Positions 15,820-23,779 of a stretch of DNA of 59,467 bases are shown here, piece after piece. Source of the stretch: Actinomadura montaniterrae (GTDB lineage: Bacteria; Actinomycetota; Actinomycetes; Streptosporangiales; Streptosporangiaceae); the NCBI RefSeq assembly GCF_008923365.1, contig NZ_WBMR01000038.1:1-59467 (forward strand). The letters are read 5' to 3'. Below the pieces are notes generated by a model. That model worked only from the letters and a program-made list of their open reading frames with translations, was not told the origin of the DNA and ran no database searches. The position numbers and the translations under genes were made by a program. Positions within the stretch are counted from its first letter, which is position 1, and every line of letters begins with the position of its first letter.

Positions 15820-17513
15820 GCCCGTCCCGAAGCCTTGTCCCCGCCCGCCGTGCCGAGACCGGCGGCGTGCCGGGCCGCGATGTAGCCGAACACGATGGAC
15901 GGGCCGATCGTCGCGCCGGGACCGGCGTACTCGTTGCCCATCACCGACGACGACGAGTTCCCCGTGACGTACAGGCCGTCGATCACCGAGCCGTCCTCGC
16001 GCAGGACGCGGGCGTGCTCGTCGGAGACGAGGCCGCCCTTGGTGCCGAGGTCGCCGACCTCCAGCCGGAACGCGTAGTACGGCGCGGTCTCCAGCGGGTC
16101 GAGGTTCGGGTTCTTCAGGTTCGGGTCGCCGTAGTAGTGGTCGTAGGCGGAGTCGCCGCGGCCGAAGTCGGGGTCCTTGCCTTCGCGGGCGTAGCCGTTG
16201 AACGTGCGGACGGTCTCCTCCAGCGCGTCCGCCGGGACGCCGATCTTCTCCGCCAGCTCCTTCAGCGAGTCCGCCTTGAACGCGATGCCCTTGTCGTAGA
16301 ACGCCTTCGGGATCGGCGCGCCCGGCAGGATCTGCGCGAACGGGTAGCGGGCGCGGGCCTTGGCGTCCATCACGAAGAAGGCGGGGACGTGCCCGCCCTC
16401 CAGCTGGTCGTGGACGAAGTTGACGTACGGGGCGGCCTCGTTGGTGAACCGCCGGCCCTCCGCGTTCACGATGACCTGCCGCGGGATGGCGCGCTCGGAC
16501 ACCAGCGGGATCACCGCGCCGAGCGGGTGCCGGACGGCCGGCATCCACCACGCGTCGTCCATCAGGTCGATCGCGGCGCCGAGGCCCTCACCGAGCCGGA
16601 TGCCGTCGCCGGTGTTCTCGCGGGCGCCCATGGCGAAGTCCTCCTGGCCGCCCTTGGGCAGGTACTTGTCCCGCATCTCCTGGTTGTGGTCGAACCCGCC
16701 GGTCGCCAGCAGCACGCCCTTGGTGCCGCGGATCCGCAGCGTCTTGCCGTCCCGGGTCTGCGCGACGATCCCGATCACGCGGCCGTCGCCGTCGGTGACC
16801 AGCTCGGTCATCGCGGTCTTCAGCCACAGCGGGATCCCGGCGTCCTTCAGCGCCATCCGCAGCCGCGCGACGAGCGCGCGACCGCCGGTCGCCATGTGCC
16901 GGCGCCGGACCAGGTTGGACGACACGCGCCACGCCGCGACCAGCGACGCGCGGCGGCCGGCCCACGTCCGCTTGGCCATCGCGAGGTCGTGGTAGTCCTT
17001 CGCGGTCACCCAGAGCCCGAGCGGGCCCTTCATGTTGTTGGGCCGCTGGTACTGCTCGTCCTCGCCGAGCTTGCGGGTGTCGAACGGCTTGGCCTCGATG
17101 GACCGGCCGAGCGGCCGCCCGCCCTCCAGCTCAGGGTGGTAGTCGGCGTAGCCCTTCGTCCAGAAGAACTTCATCCACTTGCTGCGGCAGATGAGCTCCA
17201 TCGCGGCGGGGCCGTTGTCGACGTAGGCGTCGAGCCGGGCCGCGGGGACCTTGCCCTCGGTGAGCAGGTCGAGGTAGCGGCGGATCGACTCGCGGCTGTC
17301 GTCGTGGCCGCGCGCCTTGAGCGTCGGGTTGTTCGGGATCCAGATGCCGCCGCCGGACAGCGCGGTGGACCCGCCGAACTTCTTGCCCTTCTCGATGATG
17401 AGCGGCTTCAGCCCGGCGTCGTGCGCGGTGAGCGCGGCGGCCATGCCGCCGCCTCCGCTGCCGACGATGACGAGGTCGTACTCGCCGTCCCAGGAAGCCT
17501 CCCCGCCGCTCAT
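15816..17513 (-). CDS. kstD: 3-ketosteroid delta-1-dehydrogenase
   Basis: The 565-residue FAD enzyme introduces the C1-C2 double bond in ring A of 3-ketosteroids. The FAD motif GSGGGGMAAA begins at residue 18. The C-terminal GNSSSSVMGNEYAGPGATIGPS block carries the Tyr-x2-Gly-Pro-Gly signature of true KstD enzymes. Length fits the family (510-575). Its start overlaps the HsaD-like stop and its stop overlaps the KshB-like start by 4 bases, so translation is coupled. Region-level assignment is strong; exact steroid preference is unknown. Confidence 0.92.
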   Translation of the reverse strand: MSGGEASWDGEYDLVIVGSGGGGMAAALTAHDAGLKPLIIEKGKKFGGSTALSGGGIWIPNNPTLKARGHDDSRESIRRYLDLLTEGKVPAARLDAYVDNGPAAMELICRSKWMKFFWTKGYADYHPELEGGRPLGRSIEAKPFDTRKLGEDEQYQRPNNMKGPLGLWVTAKDYHDLAMAKRTWAGRRASLVAAWRVSSNLVRRRHMATGGRALVARLRMALKDAGIPLWLKTAMTELVTDGDGRVIGIVAQTRDGKTLRIRGTKGVLLATGGFDHNQEMRDKYLPKGGQEDFAMGARENTGDGIRLGEGLGAAIDLMDDAWWMPAVRHPLGAVIPLVSERAIPRQVIVNAEGRRFTNEAAPYVNFVHDQLEGGHVPAFFVMDAKARARYPFAQILPGAPIPKAFYDKGIAFKADSLKELAEKIGVPADALEETVRTFNGYAREGKDPDFGRGDSAYDHYYGDPNLKNPNLDPLETAPYYAFRLEVGDLGTKGGLVSDEHARVLREDGSVIDGLYVTGNSSSSVMGNEYAGPGATIGPSIVFGYIAARHAAGLGTAGGDKASGRA

Positions 17514-18379
17514 GCCTCGTCCTTACGGGTCAGGAACGCGAGCACCGCGCTCTCCCAGGCGGCCTTCTGCTCGATCATCACCCAGTGCCCGCAGTTCGGG
17601 AAGATGTTGACCTGCACGTTCGGGATCGTCCGCATCGGGACGAGCATCATGTCGACGGGGCTGACCCGGTCGTCACGCCCCCAGGTGATGAGGGTCTCGG
17701 CCTTCAGCCGGTGGAGCATCGCCCAGTAGGGCGGCTCGGGCGAGCGCGCCTGCATCTTGAAGTTCGCGGTCATCGCGGCCGTGGAGTACATGCGGCGCGC
17801 GGAGGCGAGGGTGTCGGGGTCGGTGGCCTGCTGCCACCGCTCCTCGATCAGCTCCTCGGTGACGATCGCCGGGTTGAAGACCATCGAGTGCAGCCACCGG
17901 ACGAGGCCCTCGCGGGTCGGGTTGTCGGTGAACTCCATCAGCAGCTTGATGCCCTCGCCGGGGCCGGGACTGAAGATGTTGCGGCCGATCCCGCCGATGG
18001 TGACCAGCCGCCGCACCCGCTCGGGGTGCGCGAGGGCCATCTGGGTGCCGACGATGCCGCCCATCGAGTTGCCGATCACGTCGACCTGCTCCAGGCCGAG
18101 CCCGTCCAGGAAGCGGATCGCGGCGCCGGACGCGGCGGCCATCGGGTGCTCGTCGGTCGGGTCGCTCACGCCGAAGCCGGGGAACTCCAGCACCAGGCAG
18201 CGGAAGTGCTCGGCGAACCGCGCGAGGTTGCCGCGGAAGTTGCGCCAGCCCGTCACGCCGGGGCCCGAGCCGTGCAGCATCAGCAGCGGCGGCCCGTCGC
18301 CGGCCTCGTGATAGCGCAGGACGCCCTGGTCCGTGGCGAGTTCGCGCAAGGTCGACTCGTAGGTCAGCTCCGTGGGCAT
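17510..18379 (-). CDS. hsaD: Meta-cleavage product hydrolase, HsaD/BphD type
   Basis: The 289-residue alpha/beta hydrolase cleaves the C-C bond of the meta-ring-fission product (4,9-DSHA in the steroid pathway). The oxyanion motif HGSGPG is at 36-41, the nucleophile Ser105 sits in GNSMGG, the acid Asp237 in GRDDR and His265 in CGHW. The last two match BphD numbering. It is the first gene of the minus-strand hsaD-kstD-kshB-hsaA operon and is divergent from hsaB. Confidence 0.9.
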   Translation of the reverse strand: MPTELTYESTLRELATDQGVLRYHEAGDGPPLLMLHGSGPGVTGWRNFRGNLARFAEHFRCLVLEFPGFGVSDPTDEHPMAAASGAAIRFLDGLGLEQVDVIGNSMGGIVGTQMALAHPERVRRLVTIGGIGRNIFSPGPGEGIKLLMEFTDNPTREGLVRWLHSMVFNPAIVTEELIEERWQQATDPDTLASARRMYSTAAMTANFKMQARSPEPPYWAMLHRLKAETLITWGRDDRVSPVDMMLVPMRTIPNVQVNIFPNCGHWVMIEQKAAWESAVLAFLTRKDEA

Positions 18380-18411
18380 GTTCTCAGTCCTTCTGGGTGG
18401 CTTGCCGGAAA

Positions 18412-18427
18412 CCTAACGGGCGTTTGG
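18412..18427. promoter_or_regulatory. Imperfect palindrome upstream of hsaD operon
   Basis: CCTAACGGGCGTTTGG matches its reverse complement at 12 of 16 positions (arms CCnAACG / CGTTnGG) and lies 33 bases upstream of the hsaD start. The AAC/GTT spacing is four bases, not two, so it does not fit the KstR consensus. It may bind the nearby IclR regulator. Confidence 0.35.
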
Positions 18428-18615
18428 TCGGGACCGTCCAGTGCATTCCCGATCAGCGGGACGTTCGCCGGAGGGGCGCCGCGAAGCCCCGCTTGACGGC
18501 GTGAGCGGCGCGGGCTTCCACTCATTGGGATCCGGGGGCGCGCGCGGCGCCGCGCGTGCCTACCTTCCGGTGCATCGAGACCGGCGACAGCGCCCGACAG
18601 CCGCGAGGTGACCTC

Positions 18616-19215
18616 ATGCCAGCAGAGCCAGCGCTCACCGCAGAGACCGGCGGGCCCGCGGGGCCCGCGGACTCCCCCGACCCCCTGGAGTTCCGGCGGG
18701 CGATGGCGGAGTTCGCCACCGGCGTCACCGTGGTGACCGCGCTCGACGGCGACGAGCCCGTCGGGTTCGCCTGCCAGTCGTTCGCGTCGGTGTCGCTCGA
18801 ACCGCCGCTGATCCTGTTCTGCGCGGACCGGCGCGGCCGGTCGTGGCCGCGGATCCGCTCCGCCGGACGGTTCTGCGTGAACGTCCTCGGCGAGGAGCAG
18901 GCCGACCTGTGCGCGCGCTTCGGGTCGAGCCGCGGCCTGAAGTACGAGGGGCTCGACTGGGACCTGTCCCCGCACGGCACCCCCCAGCTCCGCGACGTCC
19001 TGCTGAACGTGCACGCCGCCGTCCACGACGTACACGAGGCCGGCGACCACGACGTGGTGATCGGCCGGGTCCTGTCGGTCCGGGTACACGAGGCGCCGGG
19101 CGGGGTGTGGCGGCGCCCGATGCTGTTCTTCCGCAGCCGGTTCGGCGTGCACCCGCCGGAGGTGCCGTTCGCCCCGGACCCGTGGGGCGAGGGCGACCGC
19201 TGGGGCTGGGGCTGA
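18616..19215 (+). CDS. hsaB: Flavin reductase, HsaB-like
   Basis: The 199-residue protein belongs to the flavin reductase (FMN-binding split barrel) family, with the marker FRRAMAEFATGVTVVTA and SFASVSLEPPLILFC. HsaB supplies reduced FMN to the HsaA monooxygenase. The ATG at 18616 is preferred over one at 18556 because GAGGTG lies five bases upstream. It is divergent from the hsaD-hsaA operon, so oxygenase and reductase share one promoter region but not one transcript. It ends facing the IclR gene. Confidence 0.9.
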   Translation: MPAEPALTAETGGPAGPADSPDPLEFRRAMAEFATGVTVVTALDGDEPVGFACQSFASVSLEPPLILFCADRRGRSWPRIRSAGRFCVNVLGEEQADLCARFGSSRGLKYEGLDWDLSPHGTPQLRDVLLNVHAAVHDVHEAGDHDVVIGRVLSVRVHEAPGGVWRRPMLFFRSRFGVHPPEVPFAPDPWGEGDRWGWG

Positions 19216-19234
19216 GCTCACCCGGATCCGCGGG

Positions 19235-20128
19235 TCACATCCAGTCGCCGCGGCCGTCGACGGCGAGCAGCCGGTTCATGGTGGCGGCGGACCAGGTGTG
19301 CTCCGGGACGGGGCGGTCGGCGTGCGCGCGGCGGGTCCGGCCGCCGCGTCCGGCCGCCGCGGAGCCGGGGAACAGCACCTGCGCGGTCTCGCGGGCGGCG
19401 GTGACGACGAGCGGCGCGACGTTCTCCAGCGGCGTGTGGATGTCGCCGACCAGGGAGATCCCGGCGACGGGGCCCTCGGCGCCGCGGATCGCGGCGGCCA
19501 CGCAGGCGATGCCGGGGAACGACTCGCCGCGCTCGAACGCCAGGCCGCGGCGCTGCCGGACGCGGTGCAGCTCCTGGTGCAGGGTGCCGAGCTCGCCGAT
19601 GGTGCGGCTGGTCAGCCGGGTGATGCCGGTGCCGAGCAGCGCGTCGACCTGCTCGGGCTCCAGCCAGGCGAGCATCGCCTTGCCGAGCGCGGTGGAGTGC
19701 GCGGGGGCGCGGCCGCCGACCCGGGACGGCACGGAGGCGGCGAGCCGCCCGCCGAGCTTGTCCAGGTAGAAGACCTCGGCGCCGTCCAGCACCGCGAGGT
19801 GCGCGACGAGGCCGGTGGTGACCTGCAGCTCGTGCAGGTACGGCGCGGCGGCCTCGCGGATCTTGCCGTGCCCGCCGTCCTGGCCGCCGAGGCCGAGCGC
19901 GCGCTGGCCGAGGCCGTAGCCGAAGGAGTGGTGGGCGAGCCACCGCTGCCGGACGAGCTGGTCGAGGATCCGGTGCGCGGTGGAGCGCGGCAGCCCGGTG
20001 CGGCGGGCCACGTCCTCCAGCGTGAGCCGGGCCGACGGCCCGTTGAAGGCGTCGAGGATCAGCGTCATCCGCTCGATCATCGACGGCGGCGCATCGCGCC
20101 GCACGGGCGCGGCCATGGTCTCGGTCAT
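19235..20128 (-). CDS. IclR-family transcriptional regulator
   Basis: The 297-residue protein has an N-terminal winged helix (LTLEDVARRTGLPRSTAHRILDQLVRQRWLAHH cut here to VARRTGLPRSTAHRILDQL) and a C-terminal IclR effector domain (SRVGGRAPAHSTALGKAMLAWL and AAIRGAEGPVAGISLVG). A further 35-residue basic tail (GRGGRTRRAHADR) is unusual. GGGAGG precedes the ATG at 20128. It sits between hsaB and the divergent LLM/NTF2 operon and is the only dedicated regulator inside catabolic region A, so it is the best candidate controller. Confidence 0.9.
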   Translation of the reverse strand: MTETMAAPVRRDAPPSMIERMTLILDAFNGPSARLTLEDVARRTGLPRSTAHRILDQLVRQRWLAHHSFGYGLGQRALGLGGQDGGHGKIREAAAPYLHELQVTTGLVAHLAVLDGAEVFYLDKLGGRLAASVPSRVGGRAPAHSTALGKAMLAWLEPEQVDALLGTGITRLTSRTIGELGTLHQELHRVRQRRGLAFERGESFPGIACVAAAIRGAEGPVAGISLVGDIHTPLENVAPLVVTAARETAQVLFPGSAAAGRGGRTRRAHADRPVPEHTWSAATMNRLLAVDGRGDWM

Positions 20129-20305
20129 CGCACCTCCCGGGAACACGACTGAAATGAATTCTTGTTGAGTGGAATCTAGCAAGTCCTGGCGCGGACCGGA
20201 AGGGGTAGCGTCAGGCCAGGTCACGCAGGAGCAGCGGGGATCGGCCCGGAGCTCGGACGACGGCGGGGCCACGAGTAGAACGTTTTTCTGTCGAGAGGGG
20301 ACGCG
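20129..20305. promoter_or_regulatory. Divergent iclR / LLM promoter region
   Basis: This 177-base gap has an AT-rich patch near the iclR side (about 20145-20180, containing GAATTC and CCACTCA on the minus strand). TAGAACGTTTTTCT lies at about 20275, whose left half matches a KstR half-site while the right half does not. Probably it holds both promoters and the IclR operator. Confidence 0.35.
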
Positions 20306-21181
20306 ATGCATGTCGGCATCGTCACGCCGGTGGTGGCCCAGCCGCCGCTCGGGCACGCCGGCTGGGAGCGGGACGCCGGCATCGAGGAGATCGGGCGGAT
20401 CGCCGAGACCGCCGACCGGCTCGGCTACCACCACCTGACCTGCAGCGAGCACGTCGCGGTCCCGGTCGAGGCGGCCGAGCAGCGCGGCGGCGTGTACTGG
20501 GACCCGCTCGCCACGTTCGGCTACCTCGCCGCCCGCACCGCCCGGATCCGGCTCGCCACGCAGGTGCTCGTCCTCGGCTACCACCACCCGCTCGCGATCG
20601 CCAAGCGGTACGGGACGCTCGACCGGATCAGCGGGGGCCGGCTCACGCTCGGCCTCGGCGTCGGGAGCCTGGGAGAGGAGTTCGACCTGCTCGGCGCCCC
20701 GTTCGCCGGACGCGGCGCGCGCGCGGACGACGCCATCGCCGCCCTGCGGGCGTCCCTGGCGAAGCGGGTGCCGGAGTACCACGGCGAGCACTACGACTTC
20801 TCCGGCATGGTCGTCGAGCCGCACGCCATCCAGGAGCACGTCCCGTTCTGGATCGGCGGTCGCACGGCCCGCTCCCTGCGCCGCGCGCTCGCCGCCGACG
20901 GGTGGGTGCCGTTCGGGCTGCCCTTGGCGCAGCTCGCCGGGATGCTCGCCGAGGCCGACGTCCCGGACGGCTTCGACGTGGTGCTCGGCCCGTCCCGCCC
21001 GCTGGACCCGATCGGCGACGCCGAGGTCGCGGGCAAGGCGCTCGTCCGGCTGCGGGAGGCGGGTGCGACCGTCGCCGGCGTCCGCATCACGGCGGAGTCG
21101 GCCGCGCACTACTGCGAGCAGCTCGCCGCGCTCCGCGACCTCGCCCCTACGTACGGCCTGACCTTTGGAGACACGCTGTGA
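20306..21181 (+). CDS. LLM-class F420/flavin-dependent oxidoreductase
   Basis: The 291-residue luciferase-like fold protein (HVGIVTPVVAQPPLG..., QVLVLGYHHPLAIAKRYGTLDRISGGRL, GLGVGSLGEEFDLLGAPFAGRG) is a second LLM enzyme of region A, clearly diverged from the one at 9261. AGAGGGGACGCG precedes the ATG. Its stop overlaps the GTG of an NTF2-like gene by 4 bases (GTGA), repeating the order at 10142-8800. The reaction is unknown. Confidence 0.88.
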   Translation: MHVGIVTPVVAQPPLGHAGWERDAGIEEIGRIAETADRLGYHHLTCSEHVAVPVEAAEQRGGVYWDPLATFGYLAARTARIRLATQVLVLGYHHPLAIAKRYGTLDRISGGRLTLGLGVGSLGEEFDLLGAPFAGRGARADDAIAALRASLAKRVPEYHGEHYDFSGMVVEPHAIQEHVPFWIGGRTARSLRRALAADGWVPFGLPLAQLAGMLAEADVPDGFDVVLGPSRPLDPIGDAEVAGKALVRLREAGATVAGVRITAESAAHYCEQLAALRDLAPTYGLTFGDTL

Positions 21182-21672
21182 CCGACGTCGAGACCCGGCT
21201 CGCCGCCCTGGAGGACCGCCTCCGCGCGCTGGAGGACGAGCGGGAGATCACCCGGCTGATCCTGTCCTACGGGCCGCTGGTCGACAGCGGCTGCGCCGGG
21301 GCCGTCGCCGCCCTGTGGGACGAGGACGGCGTGTACGACGTGGACGAGCTGATGATGGACGGCCGTCCCGCGATCGACGCGATGGTCCGGTCGGCGAACC
21401 ACCAGCGGTGGATCGCGGGCGGCTGCGCGCACTTCGTCGGCCCGCCGCACGTCACCGTGTCCGGCGACGAGGCCACCGCCGTCGGCTACACGCTGATGAT
21501 CGTGAACAGGGACGGCGGGTTCACGCTGCGCCGCGCCACCGCCAACCACTGGACGCTGCACCGCACGCCCGCCGGCTGGAGCGTCACCAACCGGACGAAC
21601 CGGGTGCTCGACGGCCGTCCCGAGTCCCCCGACCTGCTCGCCTCCCACTTCCCGGGCGCCGAGCGCGCCTGA
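21178..21672 (+). CDS. SnoaL/NTF2-like protein (nuclear transport factor 2 family)
   Basis: The 164-residue protein starts with a Glu/Arg-rich helix (LAALEDRLRALEDEREITRLILSYGPLVDSG) and continues in the SnoaL_4 pattern (LWDEDGVYDVDELMMDGRPAIDAMV). GTG at 21178 overlaps the LLM stop, so it is translated with it. Homologs act as dehydratases, isomerases or subunits of oxygenases. It ends at a strong bidirectional hairpin. Confidence 0.85.
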   Translation: MTDVETRLAALEDRLRALEDEREITRLILSYGPLVDSGCAGAVAALWDEDGVYDVDELMMDGRPAIDAMVRSANHQRWIAGGCAHFVGPPHVTVSGDEATAVGYTLMIVNRDGGFTLRRATANHWTLHRTPAGWSVTNRTNRVLDGRPESPDLLASHFPGAERA

Positions 21673-21676
21673 CCCG

Positions 21677-21718
21677 GGCCCGTCGTGGCGCCCCCCGGAC
21701 GCGGCGCCACGGCGGGCC
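21677..21718. terminator. Bidirectional hairpin terminator
   Basis: A 16-base stem, GGCCCGTCGTGGCGCC (21677-21692) with 21703-21718, has one G-T pair and a 10-base loop. It exactly fills the convergent gap between the NTF2-like stop and the phosphotransferase stop. Confidence 0.8.
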
Positions 21719-21719
21719 G

Positions 21720-22775
21720 TCAGGGCAGCAGCGACGCGGCGTCGAGGTCGAGCGCGTGGTGCGCGTGCCGCGTGGTCATCGTGCAGAACATCTCGTCGCC
21801 CCGGTCGGTGCGCTCGACCAGCATCGACGCGCCGATCGCCATGACGATGCCCTGGAAGGCGTGCCGGCGGTAGCCGTCCCAGCAGTCGTCCCAGGCCAGC
21901 TCGACACCGCGGCCGGTGAGGGCGGCGTGGTAGCGGCGGACGAGCGCGCGCTCGTGCTCGCGCCGCGCCTCCACGGGCAGGCTGGAGCCGAGGAAGTACG
22001 CGAGGTCGGCGGCGCCCGGCCCGTACGCGCAGGTCTGCCAGTCCAGGACGACCGGGCGCGGCCCGCCGAACAGCAGGTTGTCGGCGCGGAAGTCGCCGTG
22101 CATGAGGGTGGACGCGCCGTCCCGCGCGGCGAGGTAGCCGCCCATCGACGGCAGGAACTCCTCGATCAGGCCGATGACCTCGGGTTCCAGCCGTTCCGCG
22201 TACCGCTCCTTGAATCCCTCGTACAGGCCGGTCACCATCGCGGTGGTGAACTCGGCGGCCTCCGCGCTGTGCCGGTTGAGCCAGGGCAGTGCGGCGAGGT
22301 CCGGATCGTTCCATCCGGCGGCGTGCAGCGCGGCCATCTCGTCGACCGCGGCGGCGGCCTCGCCCGGTGAGACGCCCGCGAGCTGGTCGCCCGCCTGCGC
22401 GGGGGCGAGGTCCTGCAGCAGGACGACGTAGTCGTCCTTCTCGGCCTCGTAGGCGGAGAAGTAGCAGGCGGGCACGCTGGCGTCGAGGCCGCCCGCGATG
22501 CCCGCGTAGAAGCTCGCCTCCACCTCGTAGGTGCGGATCGCGCGGGCCGCCGCGCGGCTCGCCTCGTCCGCCGCCGGAACCTTCGCGATCATCGTCGCGG
22601 GCAGCCCGACCGGGCCGTCGTAGGTGAGGCGCAGGCGCAGGCTGTCGGAGACCTGGCCGGTGCCGACCGGCTCCGCGCCGACGGCGGTGACCGCCGCGCC
22701 GTCCAGGTCGCGCGCGAGGGCCTCGGTCAGCCAGGACGCGGTCAGGCCGGCGCCGCCCGCGACCGGCCCGGTCAC
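21720..22775 (-). CDS. APH-fold phosphotransferase family protein
   Basis: The 351-residue protein has an aminoglycoside-phosphotransferase/ecdysteroid-kinase-like fold: Lys65 in the N-lobe (TMIAK), the Brenner motif HGDFRADN at 226-233, and the DFG-equivalent LDWQT at 244-248. GTG at 22775 overlaps the DUF7064 stop (GTGA). Beside an acyl-CoA ligase and an acyl-CoA dehydrogenase remnant, it may phosphorylate a hydroxyacyl-CoA as LvaA or the ACAD10/11 kinase domains do. That role is inference. Antibiotic resistance is the less likely alternative. Confidence 0.85.
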   Translation of the reverse strand: MTGPVAGGAGLTASWLTEALARDLDGAAVTAVGAEPVGTGQVSDSLRLRLTYDGPVGLPATMIAKVPAADEASRAAARAIRTYEVEASFYAGIAGGLDASVPACYFSAYEAEKDDYVVLLQDLAPAQAGDQLAGVSPGEAAAAVDEMAALHAAGWNDPDLAALPWLNRHSAEAAEFTTAMVTGLYEGFKERYAERLEPEVIGLIEEFLPSMGGYLAARDGASTLMHGDFRADNLLFGGPRPVVLDWQTCAYGPGAADLAYFLGSSLPVEARREHERALVRRYHAALTGRGVELAWDDCWDGYRRHAFQGIVMAIGASMLVERTDRGDEMFCTMTTRHAHHALDLDAASLLP

Positions 22776-23752
22776 TCGGCGCCGCCTTCGGCGAGGTAGG
22801 ACCAGCCGTGGTCCTGCCAGCCGGGCGGCTGGTGCCATTCCGTCCAGCCGTGGCCGGTGCGGCCGTCCTCGGCGTCGAAGCGGCAGAGCGCGCGCGGGAA
22901 GTGCGCGGTGCGCCCGTCCGGCGAGACGACGGCGACGGGCGCGAACGCCAGCGGCGTCGCGGTCATCGGGACGCCCGGTACCCGCAGGTGCGACGACGCG
23001 GGCAGGTCGTCGCCGCCGAAGCGGGTCTCGGCGGAGAAGCCGTCGCGGTGCTCGATCTCGCCGCCCGGCGGCACCGCGAACGACGGCCACGGGATCGCGA
23101 ACCCGATGTTGGCCTGCATGCAGTGGAAGAACGTGCCGTCGCCGAGCCGCCCGGACGACCAGAGCCACGACGTCTTCCACCAGTCGCGCTCGCCCCAGCT
23201 GTGGTCGCGCTCGCCGGGCGCGTCGACGGCGATGGTCTCGTCCCCGACCGTGACGGTGCCGGACACCGTGCACGGGATCTCGTAGCGCGGGATGTCCTTG
23301 TAGGGGTAGACGCCGCTGACCGTGTCCCATCGCAGGTCGAACGTGAGGCGCGTCGTCTCGGCGCCGGACGTGTCACCGTACGCGGCGGTCGGGTCGGTCA
23401 GGATCGCGGCCTGGCCGTCCAGCCCGATCTTCACCGGCCCGAACGGCTCGGCGATGGTCTGCGTCGCGTCATAGGTGCCGGTGTGCACGTCGGTCGTGCC
23501 CGGCTTCGGGAGCGGCGCGTCGTTGTCGGCGATCAGGACGAGCGGGCGGTCCTTCCCGGTGACGCACGCCCAGTACCAGGCGCGGTCCCAGTTCGGGTAC
23601 AGGCCGAGCCGCACGTACCCGGCGACGGACCCGTCCGGGGCGGCGAAGTCGAAGTAGTAGGACTCGTTCCACAGCACCTCGGGTCCGGGCTCGTGCAGCC
23701 CCTCGTCCTCGGGCCGCAGCTGCCAGGTGCCGTGCTCGATGATCTTCGCCAT
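22772..23752 (-). CDS. DUF7064/AttH-like double-barrel protein
   Basis: The 326-residue soluble protein has two lipocalin-like halves with conserved aromatic motifs. The first is NESYYFDFAAPDGSVAGYVRLGLYPN; the second is APGERDHSWGERDWW followed by FHCMQANIGFAIPW. This matches proteins annotated DUF7064/DUF7065, related to AttH and hydroxyneurosporene synthase. Function is unestablished; they often lie beside acyl-CoA ligases and APH-type kinases. The gene is between such genes here, with a GTGA overlap into the kinase. Confidence 0.75.
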   Translation of the reverse strand: MAKIIEHGTWQLRPEDEGLHEPGPEVLWNESYYFDFAAPDGSVAGYVRLGLYPNWDRAWYWACVTGKDRPLVLIADNDAPLPKPGTTDVHTGTYDATQTIAEPFGPVKIGLDGQAAILTDPTAAYGDTSGAETTRLTFDLRWDTVSGVYPYKDIPRYEIPCTVSGTVTVGDETIAVDAPGERDHSWGERDWWKTSWLWSSGRLGDGTFFHCMQANIGFAIPWPSFAVPPGGEIEHRDGFSAETRFGGDDLPASSHLRVPGVPMTATPLAFAPVAVVSPDGRTAHFPRALCRFDAEDGRTGHGWTEWHQPPGWQDHGWSYLAEGGAE

Positions 23753-23779
23753 GGGCGAACCTCCGGGGGTGGTCGGGGG

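Noticed and set aside
15810..17729. 639-residue plus-strand frame opposite KstD
   Set aside because: Shadow of KstD and HsaD with repeated Arg/Val/Gly and no domain.
20274..20288. KstR box before the LLM/NTF2 operon
   Set aside because: TAGAACGTTTTTCT keeps only the left half of the consensus; the right AAC/GTT half is lost.
21720..22775. Aminoglycoside resistance kinase
   Set aside because: The fold and HGD motif are shared, but the gene is embedded in an acyl-CoA ligase operon.
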